Notes: generated by a model not told the origin, from the letters alone. A stretch of 64,000 nucleotides of DNA from Tetrahymena elliotti 4EA (GCA_000231825.2 JH720328.1:724057-788056); one strand, 5' to 3'; shown: positions 39,365 through 53,700, counted from the stretch's first letter. Made by a program: numbers and translations.

Positions 39365-41950
39365 ATGAGCATAGAGGTTACTACTCATATAGAAACAATA
39401 GAGGTTTTAGTAAATGAATTAAAAAATAGTAAAAATGAATAAATAGAATATTTAAATAGCGTGATAGCAAATTTTACTAAAAGTAGTATAACTAAGTGCG
39501 ATGACATTAACGATATCACCTAAGCTTTATTACCATCAAAAATAGATATCTAAAACAAATTTAAAACTATTCTTTACATACAAAGCTATGATAATAATGG
39601 TTTTTACAGAGCTGTATTTATTCATTATTTGATTAATCTTTTTGTTCCTTAAGATAATACCTTATAAGTAGAATTTTTTATTAGAACTGTTTTCTAGCTA
39701 GCTAAGTAAGAAATTTTGTTTTCTACAAATGGTCAAAATGAGGAAATTGCAGAACTTGAAATTGTAGATAAACAAAGTATTGTTATTGAATTTCTAGATA
39801 TCGTTAAAGAGTGGTTTTAAGAAAAAAAGAAAGGAAAGAAGCCATAATAAATAATTCAACAGATGTTCACTGAATTGATTGAAATTAAAAAATTAGATTT
39901 TTTAGCTGTTGTAGTATGCAAAAACTTATTTTATAAGTGCTTTGAAAGAATCGGAATGTCATAGATTTATAGAGGTAAAGAGAAAAAAGATGTAGAGTAA
40001 TAAGTAAAGTAGAAACTAGAAGGATTTGAGGAAAGCATTGACCCTTTAATAATTAGTTTGGCTTGTGAAGTATATTCATATATATTTATTATTAATTATA
40101 TTTGATTAACCTATTTTTTATTTGGACTAAAAAAAGGTCTTTGAATCAAAGGTCAATATTATCTACTCAGTTAATAAAACAACTCAATAAAAGGAGACTC
40201 TTCCACTTATAACTAATTAGCCAGAATAAGAAATAAATATCCTTTTTTAAGACTAAAAATTCTATATTTTGCTGAATAAAAGTTAGAAGGACTTATGGTT
40301 ATTGAAAACAGATAATAGAAGTTTAGAATCTCAATTAATAGATAATTAGTAAATCTTTTTTCATTTATTCATTTATTTTTTCCTCTTGTTATCATTTGGA
40401 TTACTTGTGTATTATTATACTTCAGCTAAACATTGTAATTATTTATTTTATTACTTTAAGCTTGCTTAGAAATTTTATTAGGTTTTCTTGATATTTTGCT
40501 TTTAAATCTCTTAATAAATTTAAGAAAATATAAAAATGATTTTTATTGAATCCCTTCACTAAGCACTTAAATTATTGAAGTTTTTTAATTTTTAAAAATA
40601 AAAAATAGTGTTTCTTAAAACCAATAATAATATAATGCCGGATATTAACAACAAATGAAATATTTTCTCCAATAAGCTAAACTTGTGAAGTATTTTGAAG
40701 ATAACATAGATCCAAATTATGAAGCTTCTCAAAACATAAGTACAAATAAAAAATAAATAGAAATTAAAATATTTGCAGAGGCATCAGAAACAAAAGCTTA
40801 TTTTAATAGCAACATAAAAATTGAGTAATAATAAGATAATCTTTGTACTACTTGCAAAAGAACTCAAAAAACTTATCTTGTTATAAATAAAAATTACTGT
40901 ATAGAGTGTATTACATAACATGGAAGTCAATATCCTGGTAAATTCATCCCTAATTCTAATAGTTTTAGTGATGAATTTAAGTGGGCATTAAGCCTAATTT
41001 AAAAGTATGATAGTAGAGACTCTAATTCATAACCACAAAATAATTAGTTGTATTATCAATTTAGATAACATAATAATTAGCCTAATAATTAACCAAATAG
41101 TTAAAACAATAACAATAACAACTATTAAAATAATAATTATAATCAATTTCAAAATCAAAATCAAAATTACTAAAATAATAATACATAGGGCTAGGTAAAT
41201 TAATAGAATTATAATTAACCATAGAATTAGTTCAATCAAAAAAATTTTAATTAACCATATAACTATATAAATTAATAGAATTATAATTAGCCATAGAATT
41301 AGTTAAATTAATAACATTTTAATTAACGATAGAATTAATTCAATCAAACAAATTTTAATTAACCATAGAACTAGGTAAATTAATAGAATTATAATTAGCC
41401 ATAGAATTAGTTAAATTAATAACATTTTAATTAACCATAGAACTAGGTAAATTAATAGAATTATAATTAACCACAATTTATTCTAAATACTCATCATAAC
41501 GTCTAATAAATTGCTTAACACTATCCACCACAAAATGTTATTTCTGGAAATCAACAAAATATTCCTAATAACTTTTAATAAATTCCTTAGCAATGCTTTT
41601 AGCAAAATCAAATCGACTTTTATTAAAATCAACAAAATATTCATAATAACTTGTAACACGCATAACATAACGGAATTTAAGTAAATTGTTAAAAAAATCC
41701 TGCATATAGAATCAATGACAACAATAATTATTAAACCAATTAAAATTAACTTTAGAACAATTAAAACTAAAATCCTGTTTTCAGACAAACATTGGAAAAT
41801 TAAACAAATTTTATGTAAAGAGGAATAAATTAGCCAAACTAAAATTAATATTACAGCTTATAATAAAATTAACATTAATTTTAATTTTAATAACATGCAT
41901 AAGTCTACAACTAAAAAAAGATTCAAGAAATACCCAAGAATTTCTATTGA
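39365..41950 (+). CDS. Otubain-family pseudoenzyme 2, with one C4 zinc-like module and Asn/Gln-rich repeat tail
   Basis: Exons 39365-40069, 40137-40348 and 40609-41950 join in phase to 752 codons and stop at TGA 41948-41950. The first 280 residues align end to end with the otubain-like domain next door, including the shared intron site (at 40070, before VFESKV). Both catalytic positions are changed: the DGNCFYR block reads DNNGFYR, with Gly79 in place of the Cys, and the His block reads DQKFYILLNK, with Lys276 in place of the His. Protease activity is therefore not expected; ubiquitin binding may remain. A C-x2-C-x14-C-x2-C module (40844-40909, CTTC..YCIEC) follows, then an Asn/Gln-rich tail with eight 12-residue repeats. 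Apart from one zinc-like module instead of three, the architecture matches gene 1, so this is a diverged tandem duplicate. Long open frames and conserved splice phases argue against a decayed pseudogene. Confidence 0.87.
41198..41485 (+). repeat. 36-bp coding minisatellite (12-residue NQQNYNQPQNQx units)
   Basis: Eight in-frame units of 36 bases encode NQQNYNQPQNQ plus F, L, V or I, with variants such as NQQHFNQPQNQV and NQTNFNQPQNQV; the last unit ends NYNQPQFIL. Pairs of units (NYNQ then HFNQ) are more alike than neighbours, suggesting expansion by 72-base blocks. It lies in the tail of the otubain pseudoenzyme. Confidence 0.9.
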
Positions 41951-42528
41951 TAATTAAATAAAAATAAGCTGGTGATTATTAAATAAATATAAGTCTACAA
42001 GTCAATCTTGATATAAATTAATTATAATTTTTTGTTTGTTTATTTGAATTCAAAAGTTTATATTAGTAGAATAGTCATTTAATTTTATTATTTTCTTCTC
42101 TATTTTGCTTTAATTTACAAATAGTAATTCTAAAAATTATTTACTTTTCACATCTCTTTTATTTTTGATATTCTAATTAGTTTGTTTGTTTGTTCTTTTT
42201 TTATTTTAATTCCTTCTTTTCTGCAAAATAATAAATATTCTAATAGCATTTTCATTAAAATCAAGCAAATTATTACATTAAAAGAACTAAGCATCAAAAA
42301 TAAGCAAGTTAAATCCATTTATTTGAAGCAAAATTAGGTAAAAAATAGAATATTATAAATTGTCTTAATGAGGTCTATTGACTAGTGGCTTCTAAGCATC
42401 ATTTTAAAATATATTTTTATCTTTTTAGATAAATTCAACGCCAATAAAAAATGAATCATTTTTTACAATTACAAAATATTATTTTATCTCTGCAATATAG
42501 GTTGGAAGCAATTTCTTAATAAGTTAGG
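41951..42528. other. Intergenic region
   Basis: About 580 AT-rich bases between two same-strand otubain-family genes, with no supportable gene or motif. Confidence 0.5.
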
Positions 42529-44410
42529 ATGGAATCTATTTCTAATGAAAACTTAGCTTAAAAATAAATAAGCTCTGATGAGGTTAAGTAAATGATTGAG
42601 CAAGATGCCATTTATAAAAAATACTTAGAAATTTAGAATGATAAGAGTTTTGAGAAGAAATGTGAAAAAATGATACAGATTTTAAATGATTTTAGTTATG
42701 GTTATAAAAGTGTGACAGAAAATGAAACAAAAAACTACCCTATTTATTATTAAAGAAGTATAAACAAAGAAATAGAGAGGATTTCATCTCAGTTTCCTAA
42801 ATATATTGATGTTAGAGGTGATGGTAACTGCTTTTATAGATCAATAATGTTAAGTTTCCTATTGTAAATGTTTTCGCCATCTGAATAAAGACTATTTCCA
42901 GAGTTTCAAATCAAACAAATCCTGAATTTCTTAAAAAATGTTGATAATATCAATAATCGTTTGTAAAAGTATAGAATATAATTACCATACTCTTTAGATA
43001 ACATTGATATTTCAGATTTAAAGGACTACTTCTTGTGTTAAATATGTGGATTGATCTAAGAGTTTTTAAATGGTTAGCAGTAAATGTTCAATAGTGTTAT
43101 TCAAGTTTACGAAATCAATCCTCTATTCGATTTTTCATGTGTAATAATATGTAGGCTTATGATTTTTAAATCATTTTTGATTCATAATTAAAACACTCAA
43201 CTTCGTTAATTTAGAGACTAAGAAGTAATGAATTAAATTCAATAACTTTTACTAAATTATGGAACTCAAGCAGAGGATATGATCATCAAACTTGCAGCTG
43301 AAGTAAACTTTAATTAATCAAATTTTAAATTTAGTTAAAATAAATATGCTTTTTTATTGCCAATCTTAATCCTGCTTCAACATCTTATTTTTACATCTTA
43401 CCTAAAATGGTTAGATTCTTAAATTAATATATTCTTATAATTGTTTTCTTTAACAATATTTCATAATAAATCATCTTAAAATCTCAAAAATACATTGAAT
43501 TTTTAGAACTGAAATAAGCAAAAAATTTAATGTATTAAAAAATTCTTTTATTCTTTAAATAATTAAGTTATTATTAATCTAATTTTTTATATTATAGTAA
43601 CTAAATTAACTTTTTGACAAATATTATTTTCCTAATTTTCAAAAGAGAAAATTTTTAGATTACAATGATTAAAAAATTAATTTTTATAAAAAAGGCATTC
43701 AACTGCAATCTGATCATTTAGAATCTGTATTATAACAGTATGGATAACATTACAAACTAAATTATTTTTTAGCCTTTAGTTATTTAGTAGAATTAACAGT
43801 ACTTTGCAGTTCCAATACTTTATACTAATGGCCATTATATGGGACTAGTTGATAAAAATCTATTAGATAGAAAGTATGTTTCTTAAGATTAAGATTTTAA
43901 TTAATATATCTTAAAAATCAAAAAATAATATTTTTTGTACATATTTTGCCTTCTCATTTATTTTTTTAATTTAATTACAGTAAACCTATAGAAATTAAAG
44001 GCTAAATTCAAAGTATTATGAATTAGCAATAATAATAAATTATTCTAAATTAAGGAGAAAAACAAATCAAATAAAACATAGATATAACAAAAAGACAATA
44101 AGAAATGTAACAAATATATGAAGATCAGAAAATTAGATGGATGCAAAATTTAGCTAAATTTACAGGGCATAAAAATGATGGGTTTTGCTTCATTCAATAT
44201 TATAGTATTAATAATTCTTTTTAATCAATTGAAGCACATTAATAAATATATTTGAAAGTACATTCAATTGAAATATTAATTTGTTCTAGTTGCTAAGAAA
44301 AAATATAAAATGATAAAAAATAATAAGAAAAAAATATTGAATATTTCGAAATAAAAAATGATATTTTTCATGATCTAGCAGTATTTAAATATAAAGATTT
44401 TTAAAGATGA
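42529..44410 (+). CDS. Otubain-family (OTU, C65) deubiquitinase 3, compact form
   Basis: Exons 42529-43302, 43695-43873 and 43981-44410 join in phase to 460 codons and stop at TGA 44408-44410. The catalytic blocks are intact: IDVRGDGNCFYRSIMLSFLL gives Asp98 and Cys101, and VPILYTNGHYMGLV gives His305, 204 residues later, close to the spacing in gene 1 (198). The first intron (392 bases) is at the shared position, before AFNCNLIIQNL. The N-terminal 85 residues are helical and charged. The C-terminal 140 residues carry a single CSSC pair and a Lys/Gln-rich linker but no Asn/Gln-rich tail. This looks like the plainest member of the cluster and is a good candidate for the active ancestral form. 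Its DVRGDGNCFYRS stretch is closest to the fourth copy at 58766-61215. Confidence 0.9.
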
Positions 44411-45953
44411 TTATTTATTATTTTATTTTTTGTGTTTTTTATTAAAATTTAATTTAAAATGGCAAAAAAAAATATTATTTCATTCAATTAAAAATTTAAA
44501 TATCTGGAAATAAATTTTCTTCGAATTTTTATTATTTAACTTTTTATTATTTAATGGAAGGATTTGGGAATAAAAGCTCATTAAATTACATTAAAATTTA
44601 ATGTGTAACAAAAAACTCTTTTAAAATTAAAAATATATTTAGTTGATTTGCAAATTTTTTTAAAGCTTTTTTAAAATAAAAATGAACAATTTGAGAAATA
44701 AAAAGATTGTTGTTGGATTTCTTTTTTATTTTTTTAAAGAACTGATTTATTATATTGATAAAAAATATCTATTTTTTGTAAAAATCTATTAATAAGAATT
44801 TTTTACATGGTAAATTTAAATTATTTTAGAATTATTCTAAATAATTAAAAGCCAAAATTTCAATTTTTGTTTTAAGATACTTCTTTTCATGATTTTCAAT
44901 CAAGACTAATAGAGAAATTATTCTTTTTTTCAATTTTTTCAGATAAACATTAATTATAAATAATATGAATTTTTTTAAGATATTTATTTTATAAAAAGAT
45001 AAGAATGTAAAAATATGTTATATTTAATGAAATTATGAGCAGCCAATTGAATAATTTTATTAGTTCTAATATAATATGTAAAATATATTTTTTGATTAGT
45101 GTGTTTTTTAAAACTTACAAAAAATATTTATTTACTATTCATACTTTTTTACTTCCAAAATTTCAAAAAATATAGTTCTTTTATCTATGAAAAATATTAA
45201 GATATTGCTTAAAGCAAAATCATTAAAAAACTTAGAAAGAAAAATAAAAATCTTTTATATAATATTAAAATTTTGTAGTTTTTTTTATTTAATTCAATAA
45301 TCTAATTTTATCAAAATATATTTAGAATTTGTTTCATCACTTTCATTTATAATAATTTTAAAATAAACTTTTTAATTTATGAGTGAATTTGTTTAAAATC
45401 ATTTTTTACACTTTGTCAGGTATTTCAACTTTATATTTCTATATTGATATTTTTTAAAGCTTAAACATTTGGAAAATAAATTAAAAAGATAGGAATTTTA
45501 TTCAATTATATTATTTTTAGGTTTATTGAATTATTTAAAGTTTATTTTAAATGATTTATTGTTTTCTTTTAATGGTATTTATTTGTGATTATACCTTTAA
45601 AGCATTCAAAAAAGACCTACTTTTGATTTACACTTTGAATATTTGATTGACTAGTTTTGTTCTGTAATCTTTAAATAGACTAAGGTGTTTTAATTGTTTT
45701 TTACAGTTAATAATAAGATAGATATTTTTTAATTTTGATTAAAAATTTAAAAAATTATCAGAATTAATAATATTCATTAATAAATTGGGATTATTCTTTC
45801 TGATGAATTCTAATTTTAATTTACACAATTCTTAATGAATAAAATATATAATTCCACTTTTTAGCAATATTTAAATACAAAAAAGATTTTTGTATGATTG
45901 TAAAATAAATTTAAAAATCAAAAAATTTAGAAAAAAAAATACCTATTAATAAT
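44411..45953. other. Intergenic region, no gene seen
   Basis: About 1.5 kb of extremely AT-rich sequence. No frame with plausible protein composition was seen on either strand. It is the 5' flank of the second scramblase gene and the 3' flank of the third otubain gene. Confidence 0.55.
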
Positions 45954-46841
45954 ATGAATTAAGATCTCGCTAAAGAGTACTGCTACGTTACGCAAGATTT
46001 ACATAATAATAATAATGATTTGTCATCTAATTTAAAAGAATTCATTTAAAATATAAATAAATGTGCATCAATATTTATTTACTAGAAATTTGATGTTGAA
46101 ACAGCTTTTTTATGTGTAGCTCCAAGAAAATACAAAATATATGGAGAAGATGATCAAAAGAAGATGGTGAGCAATAAACCTCTTATTTATGCAAAAGAAA
46201 GAAGTAATTGTATAAGCAGAAATTGTTGCCCAGGAGATTGCTAGCCATTCAGAATGAACATTTATTAAAAGTTGCATGTAAAGGATGAAATTTAAAATGA
46301 GATAAAAGTAGATAAAAATATTAACTGTTTTATTCTATTAGAAAGGTAATTTAGATGCACTTTTTTATGCTTTTTTAGGCCTTTTATGAATGTTTCAATC
46401 AGAATTTAAGATGGGTAATTTAAATAAATTGGAAAAATTAAAGACCCACTAAAAATTTGTCCTCCAAAAGAATTCTTTTAAACAGGAGTAGATGTTCATG
46501 ATTAAAATGATAACTTGCTTTATAAAATTGAAGCATCCGAATTCTCATGTGGAACATGTTTTAGTTCTTGCTGTTGTTCTCCTTGTCAAGAAGTAAAATT
46601 TCATATAAAAACCCCTCATGATGACAAAACTGTAGGATATGTAGAAAAGAAAGCAACAGACTGTGTCAAAAATGCATTAACTGGAATGTCAAATTTTAAA
46701 ATAATTTACCCTGAAGGAATAAACTTTGAAGTAAAAGTTTTGATTCTAGCAGCTACATTTTTCATTTAATCATAAATGTTTATTGAATCGCCACCAGAAT
46801 AATCTGAAGACGTAGATGATATTTTAGATTTATTATAATGA
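45954..46841 (+). CDS. Phospholipid scramblase-family protein (B)
   Basis: Single exon of 295 residues, ATG 45954 to TGA 46839-46841. It shares the block order of the other scramblase: CISRNCCPGDCQPF in place of CCSRNCLPGSKRPF, then FRCTFLCFFRPF, a very Cys-rich cluster (CGTCFSSCCCSPCQ), a CVKNALTG stretch and a closing hydrophobic segment (FEVKVLILAATFFIQSQMF). The Cys cluster is a likely palmitoylation site, as in animal scramblases, and would place the protein on a membrane. Unlike copy A it has only a short, non-Pro-rich leader of about 30 residues. It ends in an acidic tail (SEDVDDILDLL). The next gene on the same strand is a giant surface protein, as is also true of scramblase A on its own strand. 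Confidence 0.9.
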
Positions 46842-47765
46842 AAAAAATCATCTTATTGTTATAGTTGAAAAATTTTAAAATTTACTAACTTTAACTAATT
46901 TAGTGCATTTAAAATTATTAATTCGTTTAATTATAAATTATCAAATATAATTATATTTATTTGTATTATTATCACTCCTTCAAGCTTAATTAATTTAAAA
47001 TAAATAAANNNNNNNNNNNNNNNNNNNNNNNNNNNNNNNNNNNNNNNNNNNNNNNNNNNNNNNNNNNNNNNNNNNNNNNNNNNNNNNNNNNNNNNNNNNN
47101 NNNNNNNNAATATCTTAAATTTTTATATACATCCCTTGATCATGATTTTTATAAATATTTGCTGATTATTTTGTAATTATTTTATAAAACTATTTAAAAT
47201 ATAAATAGAAAAATACCTCAATATTCGTATAAAATTGGATATATGACCTACTAAGTTCAAATAAAAATTTTCTAAAAAAATTAATTTATTTGTCTAAAGA
47301 AAGTAGCATTATAAATAAAATTTTAAAAAGGAAAATAATTTTGATTAATTATGTTAAATAGCAAAAAAATCTAGAAAATAGGAATTTTTAGATCATTTTA
47401 TTATTAACTTATTGATTATGTGTTCATAATTGTTATTTGAAGTAACTTAATAAGATTTCAGGATAATATTGAATTGAAAGAATTATACTACATATTTATA
47501 TACAATAAGGTTGTATTTTAGAGTATTTAGATTTTTGAATGATTGTAATTAGTTTTTATACAACCAAAAGTATGTATTTATAATTTTTTTATGTTTTTTG
47601 AGTAAAAAATTAATAAAAGGAATTGTTTAGTATTTTGAGATTCTTTTAACTTATTAAATAACATTTATACTCTAGATAAAGCAGCAATAGATAGATAATT
47701 TAGATTTTAAAGAAATTAAATAGGTTTTTCTATAATAAAAAATGTAGTAATTAGCTAAACACAAT
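46842..47765. other. Intergenic region containing the assembly gap
   Basis: AT-rich spacer between scramblase B and surface protein B. No gene was seen in the readable parts. Its true length is uncertain because of the N run inside it. Confidence 0.5.
47009..47108. other. Assembly gap (100 N)
   Basis: Exactly 100 N bases, the usual placeholder for a gap of unknown size. The order and orientation of what lies on either side depend on scaffolding. Confidence 0.99.
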
Positions 47766-50700
47766 ATGATCACTTTTTTTTTATACTTTGTTTATCTTTT
47801 TAAGCTTAGCTAATAAGGCTATGTTGATGTAGAAATGTCATCTTCTATTAATAATATTTAAAATCATTGCTTAGTTTAGATATTTGGTGATATAAATGGC
47901 TGTAACCTTTGCGAATATGGTTATTTTACTTATGAAAATTCTTGCTTTTAGCTGCCCGCTGATTGCTAAGGAGCCATATATAAGTAAATCATTATTATTG
48001 CCATTTTTAAAGATAAATTATTAAGTGATTATTACCATCATTAAAGCCAAATTAATAAATATAATTAGGAAAGGTGAAACTACGATATATTGCAATTTCA
48101 ACATAAAATATATTTTTTCTTTGAATAATTTTTATAAATGTGATATGAATTGCTAGAAGTGTGAACTAAATAGTAATTTAGATGGAGTATAGTGTCCTCT
48201 TTGTAATTAAAATTACTTTTTTGATGAGGATTAGCAACTATGCATTATTCCTATACTGAATTGTGAAGTATTTTAAAAAAACTCCACATAAGATGTATCA
48301 AACTAATATACGTGCTTAAAATGCTAATCAGGGTATATTTAAGATGCGACTAATTAGTCATGCGTTAGCTGCTAGACAGTTCTTTAAAACTAATAATGTA
48401 TAGAATGCAAATATTCAGCAAAATCTATTTAATGCGTAAGATGTTAAAATGGATATTACTTGAATGCTAATTTTTAGTGTTAAAAATGCAGTTTAAATTG
48501 TTTAGAGTGTAATTATGGAACTATATATTTCTATGATTTTTTCACTCAAAAACGTTCTTCATAAACAAGAGAATACTGTACTAGGTGTCCTTAGTTTTAT
48601 GGATTTAATTATGATGGAATTTCTTGTATTTTTTGTGGTCTTAACAATGAAATCTGTTACTTCTAAGCTTATTCTTCTTCTATTCTATCAGGCTATGCAG
48701 TTTACACGGCTTCACCGTTTTTCAGGAAGCTTGAATAGACATAAATTACATCTTATAAAGTAACATTTACATTAATAACACAGTACCCATGTTAAAATTA
48801 ATGTATTGTAACAACAGGTAATAAATGTTTTAATATAGCTTTATTTCTTACAAATATTTAATATATATTATAGATGCTACTAAATGCTTTAATGATGTCT
48901 AGCAGTAGCTTAATTAATGCATTCTTTGTACTGAAACTTATTAAAGTTTAGCTCAAAATGACACTATCAGCTATTGTAGCAAGTGCAATAGTTCATGTAA
49001 GTTATTTCAAAATAAAGAATAGATTTTGCTTATTGATAAATTAATATTTCATTTAAAATGAAACAATTTTTAAATTGTATTTGTATTTTTTAGTTTAAAT
49101 GACTACAGAAGACTCAATATATAAAAGCAAATGTGTTTTGAAAAGCTGCAATAGTTAATGCTCTTAATGTGTTAATGATTTTTAAAGTGGTAATTAAGTC
49201 TGTCTCTAATGCTAACCGTTTGGAAATGCAGATGATTAAAATATAAAAGACCTTAATTAATTAAATGATTAATTACAAACTACTATTAACATAAATCCAT
49301 AACGCTCTTTGATGCTTATAAAAGAATACAATCTAATGAATGCAAACTATTGTATTCCTTGTAAAATTGGATGTTCTTCTTGCTTTATATCAGATTAATT
49401 AACAGGTTATTTTGCTAATCCAGGTCTCGATTAAAAAATAAAAAATTATGCCATGTAGGATATAATGTCTAAGTTTCCTACCAATTTTAGTGGCATTTAA
49501 GTAGACTTCAACTAAACACCCTAACAAGTAAAACTTAAATAAATCATTTTCGATTAATTAATAATTTCAAGCAATGAATTGTTTAAATAAATAAATGTAC
49601 CATTCAATATTTCAAACATTTTTATTTTAATTTAATTTTGTGAAATTATTGATTATTTGATTGTTTATATTTACAAATTTGTTAATTATTATTAATTTTA
49701 ATAAAGTATTTAAATAGGATTCATTTATGCTCCTCTTGTGAGAGTGGTTTCATTCTCAATTCAAAGTAATAGTGTGTACTATAATAGGATGAGAAATCCT
49801 TTAATTCATATAATATATAATTACAAGCTAATATTAAATAAAGTGATGGATCACTAAAAGATTAGCTTGATTATGTTTTTGCATAACTAGAAAATTAAAT
49901 AGGTCTTTATGCATATAATACTATTGATGTGAAATAAGTTAATATTACAATATAATTTGATGAAGCTACATACATGGTAAATGAAAATGCATTTATAAAA
50001 TTGCATCTTATTAGAAACTATTTGGAGATTCCAAGTAGATATTTGTACTTAAATATTGTGTTTTAAGGGATGAAGACTGATACTTAAATGACAACAATCA
50101 TAGTTAACTCATACATTTCTATTTTTAATTTTCATTCAGTTAGTTTTTAGGATATCAAAATTCAGATTTCTTCAAATAGTAAAAAATTAATTCTATCTTG
50201 ATATTAGATTAACATTTTTTAATTTAATAAAAAAGAATAAATATTGATTGGTGATATTGATTCATATTATTTACTCTTTTTTGAAGGTGTTATTTTTTAG
50301 TAAGATAAGTCTTAGGAATAATTTGGGTCATTACTTCTTATGTCAAATATTCAGATGTTAAGCATAAATAATTGTTCTTTCTAAGATATCTATATGAAAA
50401 ATGATTAATTCATTACATTTTTTGATTATTCATAATTTGAATCTAATTTTGATTAATAAAACATGGGTACTGGAATCAATTTATAGAAGTTAAATTTTAG
50501 TGGCACAAGTTTTTAAAAGTGTTTTATTTCTACAGAATATATTGGAAAATACTCTTTGAAGTTTCTTTTGGCTGACTCAAATATCTAATTATTTGCAGAT
50601 TTTGAAAATTCTAACTCTTCAATCAGTAATAGCTGCTTTATTAGAATTAACTCTATCTATCATCCAAGTAAATATTTTTTAATTTATCTTGATAATCTTG

Positions 50701-53700
50701 AAATTTTCTATAATATACAATTACTAATATTCAAACTCTCAATAACCCTACCCTATTTAGATAAAAAAATTAAATCTAAAAAAATTTATTTGAATAGTTT
50801 TTTATGGGGTATTTTTGACATAAAATGAAATAAATTTATACATTAGAATATTTAAAAATACATATTTTATAATATTTAAATAAGGGGAACTTTTTTACAC
50901 TCTAAGAACAATATAGATTACTAATAATGTTATATAAGCAGCATTCTAGAATTATGGTGGAATTATTTTTGACTTCTAGACATTTGATTTTGTAGATTTG
51001 CAGGATAATATTATAGAAAAAATAGATGTATAATAAATTTTATCTAGTGTGACACTTTTTAGCTTTTATTAGGGAATCATTAATAATACTTTTGTAGGAC
51101 CTATTCAAGCGCGTGATAGTGATTTTACTTTATTTGATTTAACAGGGCCATTAATATAATATGACATATAATTGTGTGTAAAAACTTCAGTTAATGTAAA
51201 CAATTTTACGAATAATGCTTAGATACAAACTAACTAGCCTCTCTTTAAACAAAGCAGTAAAAATATTTTTTTTCTCTATAACTTATTCATAAATTTTATT
51301 AAAAAAACAACTTAGATTCGATAAACAATAGCAATTACAAGTTTATTTTTATGAATTAAATTTATCTTTAAGATTTTATTAATTCTTCTGCTCCTGTTAT
51401 AAGCATTTAGGGAGCCTACAAGTTAGTAATCAGCCAACTTTATTGGAAAAGTATCTAGACAAATTTTCACTCACTGGTGTAGGCAACATCTTATAAAATT
51501 TATTTGAGTGAATTATTCATTTCTACTTTTAACTAATGGAGATCAGCTTTTTATCTCAATAGTTACTATTTGAATGTAGAAAAGATCTAGCAGTAACAAG
51601 AGACTGCTTGCATATATTAATACATTAATCATTTAGTCGATGATAAATATTTTGATGAATACTATGATGAAGAAATCCTACCATAATACTTAATTGGTGA
51701 TTGCTACACTGAAAGTGGTTGCTCTACTGACATAGAAGTTTGTAAATAAGATCTATCCAATAAAAATGAGACTTTTATAGCAAGCAAAACTGTTGAATAA
51801 AATTTTACAAGTATTAATATTTAATATGATGACAAAACTTTTCCAGTTGGATAAAAATATTATCCTATAATAATTAAAGATATTTACTTAAAAAATACTA
51901 GATTTTTAAGTCCTTTCCTTTAAATTAGCAATTAGTAGAACTAAGTGTAAAAAATAATTGTAGAAAATATTACAATTGAAGATTCATCTTTAGATACTTA
52001 TGCATTTTATAAATCTCTTTTAAAAAATAGTTTATTTTTTGATGTTAATTCTAACTCCTCTTATATATTTATAAAGAATTTTAGCTTAATCAATGTCTTT
52101 TAAGTGTATAATCTTACTTCAATTGATCAACAAACAATATTCACATCCTCAAGTTAAACTAGCCTTATTTAAGCCTAATGCACCATACTATACTCTTAGT
52201 AGATATCTTATAGTCTTAATATGAGTTAATACAAACAATAATTAGGTAAATAATAATTGTATTTTTTATTTTTATTTTAAATAACTAATACTGAAATATA
52301 AGCTTAAGACACTCATGTCGAGTTTGGAAGATTTGCAGACTTTATTGGGTTTTAAATATATGTGAAAGATAGCTACTTCGAAAATATTAAATCTCAAAGT
52401 GGAGGAGTAGTGAGATTTTCCCCTAGCTCTACAATTGGAAAAAATCTAATTTAATTTCAAAATGTCACAGCAAAAAATATCTTTGTCTATACTGTTGGAG
52501 GAATATTATAGGTCTACACAGCTTACTTAGGTTAAGATGTGAAAGTGAATATCTATGATTGTAATTTTCACATGATTAATGCAAACTACTCTGGAGGTAT
52601 TGTATACATTGAAAATTTAGGTAAAAGTATCAATATGAATATATACAAGACTACTTTAGACACCATTTCTGCTTTCCAAACAACCATATTAGAACTTCAT
52701 GATCAAGCTTAACACTCATTAATGCTCTAAGATGTTCTTGTAAATTTTAATTTAAAATCTTTTAAAATGAAAAAATGTTTTACTTTTTAGCTAAGAAACA
52801 ACATGAAATATAAATAAAAATAATTTTAAAAAGATAATAAAATTTTGCTATTAATTAACAAATGAACTTTTTTTTTTTATGAAAATTAAAAGATAACTGA
52901 AGGAAATGCAAATTCAAATTCTTTGTACTAAAGCTACAATAAGAATTCTTTGTTTTTAATCAATAACGCTAATACTATATTCTATAATACAACAATTTTA
53001 AATATTAAAGGTGCAATTATGTTAATTCAATCAACTTAAAGCAAGTTGAGAATTAGTAATTCATAGATAACTTAGAATGACGTATATATGTAAATATTAA
53101 ATGTACAAAATGGATTTTTAGAAGTAGATTCAACAACTATTTCTTTTAACAATTTAATGTTTGCTTATGTAGATATACCAAATGACTCAAGATTCAAAGA
53201 TATTTATATAAATTGCTAATCTCCAATCAGCTGCTCTTCTTGCAACTAAGCTATTTTTCTAGACTCAATGATTATTTCAAATCAAATTTTTGGGTGCTCT
53301 GATTCATATATGAGCTTTGAAAGGAGTGTGACTTTATTCAAAAGATGCTAAATTTATAACAATACTGTGCCTTCTATAGCACGAGATATGGAGTATCCAA
53401 TATCAGTAATAAAATTCTTTTAAAAAGCTTAAAGCTCAAATTGTCAAATAAATTTGATTCTTCACTCTGACATTAATCTGAACATCTTAACTAAAGATTC
53501 AAAAGGAGTAGTTCAAGTTTTATCAACTCAGCTTTTAGTATTCAACTCAACGTTTTCATCTAACAATGCAGTAATATTTACTACTAATCTTTTTCCTCTC
53601 TCAAACAAAAATTTTATTTGAAAATGAAAAAAATAAAACACAAAAAATACCTTTTCAATCTTATTCTTACAAATTCTAAAATATTTAATTGATTTTTTTA

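Noticed and set aside
41027..41788. Minus-strand Leu/Ile-rich frames at 41027-41239 and 41483-41788
   Set aside because: Antisense shadows of the Asn/Gln-rich tail of otubain gene 2.
39365..41950. Calling otubain gene 2 a pseudogene because its catalytic residues are lost
   Set aside because: All three exons stay in frame, splice sites are normal and the downstream modules are intact, so a maintained pseudoenzyme is the better description.
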